Of a DNA stretch of 64,000 nucleotides, positions 58,104 to 64,000 are shown piece after piece. The notes beneath the pieces are model-generated. The model ran no database searches, was not told the origin of the DNA, and saw nothing but the letters and a program-made list of their open reading frames with translations. The DNA lies in the NCBI GenBank assembly GCA_022432975.1, contig CM039509.1, positions 8,185,043 to 8,249,042 on the forward strand, read 5' to 3'. The DNA comes from Begonia masoniana. Lineage: Eukaryota; Streptophyta; Magnoliopsida; Cucurbitales; Begoniaceae. Within the stretch, counting starts at the first letter, position 1; each line of letters begins with the position of its first letter. Made by a program: the position numbers and the translations under genes.

Positions 58104-61100
58104 TGATGCAATAGAATCGTCTAAAAGGGGTTTATTTGGTAAAGTTTATAAGAGAAAGAAAGTTGTTAGTAGTGGAGCGATATAGTGGGAGAGGAGATTG
58201 TCTGACATATTGTTAGGTGACTAGGAGAGAGAATTATGAGTTTGTTACGAGAGAATATAAGAGAGAGGAGAGAAGAAAAAGGGGGCATTGAGTATTATGC
58301 TTGTTATGAAATAGAACCGAGTCTGTGGTTTGATTTCCAGACTTGTGGATTGTGTGTTTGTGCTTGCAATCGTTGGCCTTATTTGCAGGAAGCTTCCAGG
58401 GAATAGAGAAGGTTGTTGTAGAAGGAAGACAACCCATTATTGGTATCAGACCCTTAGCCATGGCCAAGCCCTTTACCCGTGGTGATAAGATGAAGGAACA
58501 AGATAAGGAAATTGCTGAGATCAAGAATGACCTGGAGCGCCATTCTGGAGTTTTTGTCCGCATTGAAGAAGCCCTCAAGGTACTGACTGAGAAAACAGAG
58601 ATGGTTTTCCTCCGGGCAGCACCTCCTACTCCGCTGGAATCAGCAACAGGCAATCCATGCTTCTCGAGCGCCAAAGGCAAAGCGCCGATGCAACCTGATC
58701 CTGGACTGAAAAAAATCGATCCGCGTTTTGTGGGGTCTATCAGCGACCGCCCACCGTTCTTCCACCGATCAGAAGATATATACAAAGAAGATGCTCAACT
58801 ACCGTTTACGAGGGGTGACAGACTTAGAGGCGAAAAGGGAAACGACTTCTAGGTCGATGGTTGGCGGCGACGCGGTTTCCGTTATCCTTCAAGGGGAGAT
58901 CGCAACAGCCCAGTGGATTTCACTCGTCGTACTGTGGGCGAAGTTCTCCAGAAGATGGATCTGCCCCTCTTCGACGGGGATGACTGGGAAAGCTGGGTCA
59001 AAAAGGCTGAGCGGTTTATTCGATTGGCCCATATTCCCCCAAATGATCGGGCCCACGTGATTTTAGATTTTTTGGTAGGAAAGACTTGAGATTATTTCGA
59101 ATGGATAGGGGAAGAAGATCCCAATATGACTTGGGAGGAAATTAAAGCAACGATGAGACAGCATTTCAGCCCTCGAGAAATTCGATCAGTGCAAGAACAG
59201 TTAATTAGCCTCAAGCAAGTGAGGAGTGTGGAAGAATATGGAGACAAGTTCTAGATATTGGCTGCCAAAATTTGAGGTATGGATTGAGAAGCTTTTATAG
59301 CGACTTTTTTGAATGGGCTTGCTATTGAATTGCAACACGATGTTCGGGTTATGAGGCCCAGGAATGTGTATGAAGCCTTTATGCTTGCACTGACATATGA
59401 AGATAAACTGCAAGCCCAACGATCTACGTCGGGCTATAGGCCCAATATCTCCTCTCTCTCTGGAGTAAGAACCCAAACTTATTCAGGGCCCCATATTTTT
59501 AGTCAAAAACCCCATTATCACCCTTCCAGTGACTCCAAGCAGTTAGCAATCAAAGGGGTATCCACCGTAGCACCAAATTCCCAAACCAAGCTGGAAACCA
59601 ACGCTGCTCGTCCAGTGACATCTCAGTTTGAGCGTCAGCGACGCCGCGAGGCCAAGCTATGTTTTTGGTGCGGTGAGCCTTGGCAACCTGGTCACCGATG
59701 CAAGGGAGAGTTACGTATTATCGAAGATGATGACCTGGAGGATCCCGCTGATGATCTGCCCCTTCCTGCAGAAATTCCAGAAGATGGTGATAAAGGTTTG
59801 ATGTTTTATCAACCTTCTCTTTCCTTGTTTTCCCTGGCAGGAGTGAGCAACTCTACTTCTTTTAAACTATTAGGGCAGATTGGCCCTTGTTTTGTTTTGA
59901 TATTAATCGAATCCGGGGCTACACGCTCTTTCATTAGTTGGCGAGTAGTTTATTCACTGAAGCTACCCCGAGAAATAGTACCCCCTCTCTTAGTATCGGT
60001 TGGCGATAGATTCCAGTGGTCATTGAAATCGGTATGTCCAGATCTTCCCCTAGTAATTCAAGGCATTGCCTTTTTTCTTACAGACTTTCCTTTCCACATT
60101 TCGGGTGTCGATATAGTGCTTGGCATGGACTAGTTTAGAAGTCTGGGTACTTTCTAGGCGAATTTTGATTATATGTGGCTTTCTTTTTTGGCGCGATGGG
60201 AACGAATATAAACTAGTAGGGGAAACAGCTTTGTGCCTTCAACTTATTTCCTTAAAGATAGCAATGAAATCGGTACTACAGGGGGATCAATGTTTTTTTT
60301 GTGGATTGCATATCAAATGGATCATTGGCAACTGCTCCCATATCTGAGGATATTTCAATTTTTTTGCATAATATCCAACAAGAATATGCACCGATATTTT
60401 CAATACGAGATAGTCTTCCACCTACAAGATCTCGCTGCCATGTGATTCGCTTAAAAGAGGGCACCAACCCGCCACATATTAGACCCTATCGCTACCCCTA
60501 TGTTCAGAAGAATGAAATTGAAAAGATGGTTAGCGATATGTGTGCAGCTGGGTTAATTCGTCCTAGCCAAAGCCCGTTCTCGAGCCTTGTTTTACTAGTT
60601 AAAAAAAATGGAGGGTGGCGGTTCTGTGTAGATTTTCAGGAATTGAACAAATTAAGCGTAGCGGATAAATTTTCCATTCCAATTATTGAGTAACTCTTGG
60701 ATGAACTACATGGAGCTTTATGGTTTTCTAAATTAGATTTAAAGAGTGGTTATCATCAAATCATGATGCAGGAGGAGGATATTGAAAAAACAGCATTTCG
60801 CACTCACGAAGGCCACTATGAATTCTTGGTCATGCCTTTCGGTTTAATGAATGCCCAAGCTACCTTCCAAGCTATAATGACGGATTTATTTCGACCATTT
60901 CTACAAAAATTTGTCTTAGTTTTTCTTGACGACATATTAGTTTATAGTGTGGATGCCTCAGCTCACTATGGCAACTTACGGTCAGTATTAAGGGTCTTAC
61001 GAGATGCTGAATTTGTCTTAAACACGAAGAAATACGATTTTTTTGGCCAAACGATCCATTATTTGTACACTCCATTGGCTTTAAAGGGGTGGCAACCGAG

Positions 61101-63533
61101 GATGAAAAGATAGCGTGCATGGTAGCTTGGCCTACACTGGCTTCAGCTAAAGAGTTGAGGGGTTTCTTGGGACTAATGGGATATTATCGCCGTTTTGTTT
61201 GTGGCTATGGGTCAATTGCTCGACCTCTTACAGATTTATTAAAAAATGGCACTTTCAGTTGGAACTCTCAAGCTCAAGCGGCTTTCTTAGAGTTAAAACA
61301 AAGAATGACTACTGTACCGGTTTTAGCACTACCAAACTTCACAGTCTCTTTTGAGTTAGAAGTGGATGCATCGGGGGATGGCCTCGGAGCAGTTCTCATG
61401 CAACAAGGACAACCTATAGCTTATTTCAACAAGGGTCTATCACCTAGCAATAAGGCCAAATCCGTGTATGAAAGAGAGCTCATGTCCTTAGTACTTGCTG
61501 TGCAAAAATAGCGTTCATACCTGCTAGGACGCCCTTTTACTATATTCACGGATCAAAAGTCCCTTAAATTTCTCCTTGAACAACGATTATCCAGCCCCCA
61601 ACAGCAAAAATGGCTTCTAAAGTTAATTGGTTTTGACTTCAAAATTATTTATAATGCTGGTAAGGAGAATAAGGCAGCAGATGCATTGTCGAGACGTGGA
61701 GGTTGGGACGATTCAGAATTATTACTCTCCCTTTCCACCCTGCAGCTCTTAGATTTGACCATTTTGGACAAGGAAATTACCGTAAATCCGGTTTTAAATG
61801 GCATTAGAGAGGCAATTTTGCAAAACAAAAATGTGGACCATAGATTTGAATTATGCAATGGAATCCTCCTCTACAAAGGTAAGATTATCATACAAAAAAA
61901 TTCTAGCCTTAAATAGCAGCTTTTGGATGAATTTCATTGCTCACCGGTGGGGGAGCATTCGGGGATATGACATTTTTTCAAACGGATTAGCTTTAATGTG
62001 TATTGGAAAGGTTTATCAAAGGATGTTCAGAAAACAGTTTCTAGCTGCGCAATTTGTCAACGCAACAAAGTTGAATCTTCTAGTCCCGCTGGCTTATTAC
62101 AGCCACTGCTAATTCCGAAGATGGTTTGAGAAGACATTTCTCTAGATTTCATCGAAGGCCTTCCCAAATCCTTTGGGTTTGACACTATTTTTGTAGTGGT
62201 TGATCGGCTAACAAAATATGCTCAATTTCTGATGTTGAAACATCCGTTTACGGCAAAAATGGTGGCTGAAATTTTCTACAAAGAAATAGTGCGACTACAC
62301 GGTATTCCACGGAGCATCGTTAGTGACAGTGATAAACTTTTTACCAGCACCTTTTGGAGAGAATTTTTTCGCCTACATCAAACGCGTCTCAATATGAGTT
62401 AAACTTATCATCCACAATCGGACGGACAAACGGAAGTGGTTAATCGTTGTCTTGAGGCTTACTTACGGTGCTTTACCTCCGACCGCCCAAAATTTTGGAG
62501 CAAATGGCTTAGTTGGGCAGAATATTGATATAATACCAATTTTCAGAGTGCAGTAAACATGTCGTCGTTCAAGGCGTTATATGGAAGAGAGCCACCCACC
62601 ATTATTCATTATTGTGGCGGAAAAACAACAGTGAGGGCAATCGATCAGCAATTGTATGATCGGGACGAATTACTAAAACTCTTACGCCAAAATTTGATAC
62701 GGGCACAGCAGCGTATGAAGAAACTGGCTGATGAAAAAAGGGTAGATCGTCAATTTGATATTGGAGAATTAGCTTGGCTTAAACTTCAACCATTCCGCCA
62801 ACAGTCCATTCAGCAACGCAAGAACAATAAATTATCTCCACGTTACTATGGGCCTTTTGAAATCATCGCAAAGATTGGAGCAGTTGCATATAAACTCAAA
62901 TTATCGAATGGATCAAAAGTTCATCCGATTTTTCATGTATCTAAACTCAAAAAGGTAGTGGGTTCTTATTCTCCTTCTTTGGTACCGATTATTTTAGATG
63001 ATACTCATGGGGAACCTTCTATGCTTTATCCGGAGAAAATCTTGGCTCATCGCTCGTTACCGACTCACACAGAGGTGTTGGTCAAATGGCAAAAAAGTTC
63101 ACAAGAAGAGGCGTCTTGGGAACCAATATCGGAGCTGCTGATATGCTATCCTGATTTTGACCTTGAGGACAAGGTCCTTCTTAAAGGGGGGAGTAATGAT
63201 GCAATAGAATCATCTAAAAGGGTTTTATTTGGTAAAGTTTACAAGAGAAAGAAGGTTGTTAGTAGTGGAGCGATATAGTGGGAGAGGAGATTGTCTGACA
63301 TACCGTTAGGTGACCAGGAGAGAGAATTATGAGTTTGTTACAAGAGAATATAAGAGAGAGAGGAGAGGAGAAAAGGGGGCATTGAATATTATGCTTGTTA
63401 TGAAATAGAACCGAGTCTGTGGTTTGATTTCTAGACTTGTAGATTGTGTGTTTGTGCTTGCAATCGTTAGCTTTATTTGCAGGAAGCTTCCAGGGAATAG
63501 AGAAGGTTGCTGTAGAAGGAAGACAACCCATCA
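58104..63533 (+). mobile_element. E7: decayed Reina-like Ty3/gypsy element
   Basis: LTRs 58104-58439 and 63197-63533 (about 336 bp) start TGATGCAATAGAATC and end ACCCATCA (the left copy is mutated to ACCCATTA). A perfect 5-bp duplication aacat lies at 58099-58103 and 63534-63538. The primer site TGGTATCAGACCCTTA is at 58441 and the polypurine tract AAAGGGGGGAGTAA ends at 63196. It has gag-pol with many stops and frameshifts and belongs to the same broad clade as E5 but a different family. Confidence 0.93.
58459..63196 (+). pseudogene. E7 gag-pol, multiply broken
   Basis: Begins MAKPFTRGDKMKEQDKEIAE. The gag is in several frames (58459-59480). Then come knuckle CFWCGEPWQPGHRC near 59660, a protease-like LIESGATRSF near 59905 with Glu where Asp is expected, reverse transcriptase with VFLDDILVYS near 60920, RNase H (VDASGDGLGAVLMQ near 61360), an integrase finger (CAICQRNKVESS near 62050), integrase core (VVVDRLTKYAQFL near 62190, [12 protein letters not shown] near 62405) and chromodomain VLVKWQKSSQEEASWEP near 63077. 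At least ten stops or shifts separate these pieces. The last frame (62559-63278) runs through the polypurine tract into the LTR. Confidence 0.88.
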
Positions 63534-63538
63534 AACAT

Positions 63539-64000
63539 CTTGTTCTAGAGCAATCTTAATGGCTATAATAATCACAACATATGAATTTATAATAATTCAC
63601 ACTCAAATGAATATTCGTCACCATTGTTGCTACAACATTTCAAAATTTTCACAAATTTGACTTGTTTAATCATCTCAACACAAAATTTGTACATTAAACT
63701 CTAATTTTATCAGGATCTAGGAACAAACTAAGAATGGTTCATTAATATTCATTGAGATAAATACATTTTCTTTGTTGTTGTAGTGGTTCTCTATAATCTA
63801 TTTTACACACGCAAACTAATATTATTTGGTCGAATGGCAAGTTATTGGCAGAAAGAACCATAATTATTGTCGATAAAACAATTTCTTCGATGTAATTACT
63901 CAAGATCATTGTGTCAGCACGACAAATCAAGCCCAAATCATCGCATTCGAGATCGTTTGCAGGAAATTCTGAAATATGATTTTTATTATCTTGAAACTAG
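63539..64000. other. Right edge, AT-rich, no gene recognised
   Basis: Sequence continuing the locus into which E7 inserted. If the acid phosphatase remnant has an upstream exon it should lie to the right of E7 on the minus strand, but no HAD motif I is visible before the window ends. Confidence 0.4.

Noticed and set aside
1..64000. tRNA or microRNA genes
   Set aside because: Only tRNA-complementary primer sites were seen. No cloverleaf with both internal promoter boxes was found by eye, and hairpins are explained by transposons.

Overview
The window is nuclear DNA of a flowering plant, almost certainly a dicot. The evidence is spliced GT-AG genes with plant-type proteins, a Cassandra element, Tekay/Del, Athila-like and Reina-like Ty3/gypsy retrotransposons, and Mutator-like elements. 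I cannot name the species.

Four host loci can be read. At the left edge is the 3' part of a KAPA synthase gene (biotin pathway, + strand, to 5265). It is followed, convergently, by a complete five-exon NADPH:quinone oxidoreductase gene (- strand, 6154-10301). At 54151-55856 (- strand) is a two-exon, membrane-anchored receptor-like pseudokinase with no ectodomain. At 57905-58038 (- strand) is an exon remnant of a VSP-like acid phosphatase.

Between the oxidoreductase and the pseudokinase lie about 43 kb of nested mobile DNA. Almost every insertion boundary can be placed to the base from TG...CA ends and target-site duplications (TSDs). Two non-autonomous Mutator-like elements of one family sit 19 bp apart. 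MULE-1 (11086-43719, TSD taaaaatta) carries fragments of host genes, including a SAM-domain gene. MULE-2 is 43758-53980 (TSD taataaatta). Tekay-type element E1 (11652-43121) lies inside MULE-1. E1 was hit in its integrase by a sister Tekay element with an intact gag-pol, E2 (18127-29530, TSD gatcg), and again further on by a pol-deleted Athila-like element, E3 (30136-40052, TSD atggg). The 3' LTR of E3 holds a solo LTR, E4 (35913-38546, TSD ggata), of the E1 family. MULE-2 contains a decayed Reina-like element, E5 (44526-52306, TSD taaag), itself hit by solo LTR E6 (49007-51518, TSD gaact). The right terminal inverted repeat of MULE-2 is split by a three-LTR Cassandra (52689-53872, TSD gtttg). 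A further Reina-like element, E7 (58104-63533, TSD aacat), lies beside the acid phosphatase remnant. A small LTR element (1209-2324, TSD caagg) sits in a KAPA synthase intron.

The most notable points are: the two LTRs of E2 differ by about 1.3 kb through expansion of two tandem repeats; three Tekay LTR types share a layout suggesting an intron inside the LTR; a TGACGTCA cluster in the E1-type LTRs; the three-LTR Cassandra with 5S rRNA-derived sequence; a partial exon duplication in the KAPA synthase gene with a destroyed splice acceptor; and a decoy terminal exon in the oxidoreductase gene.
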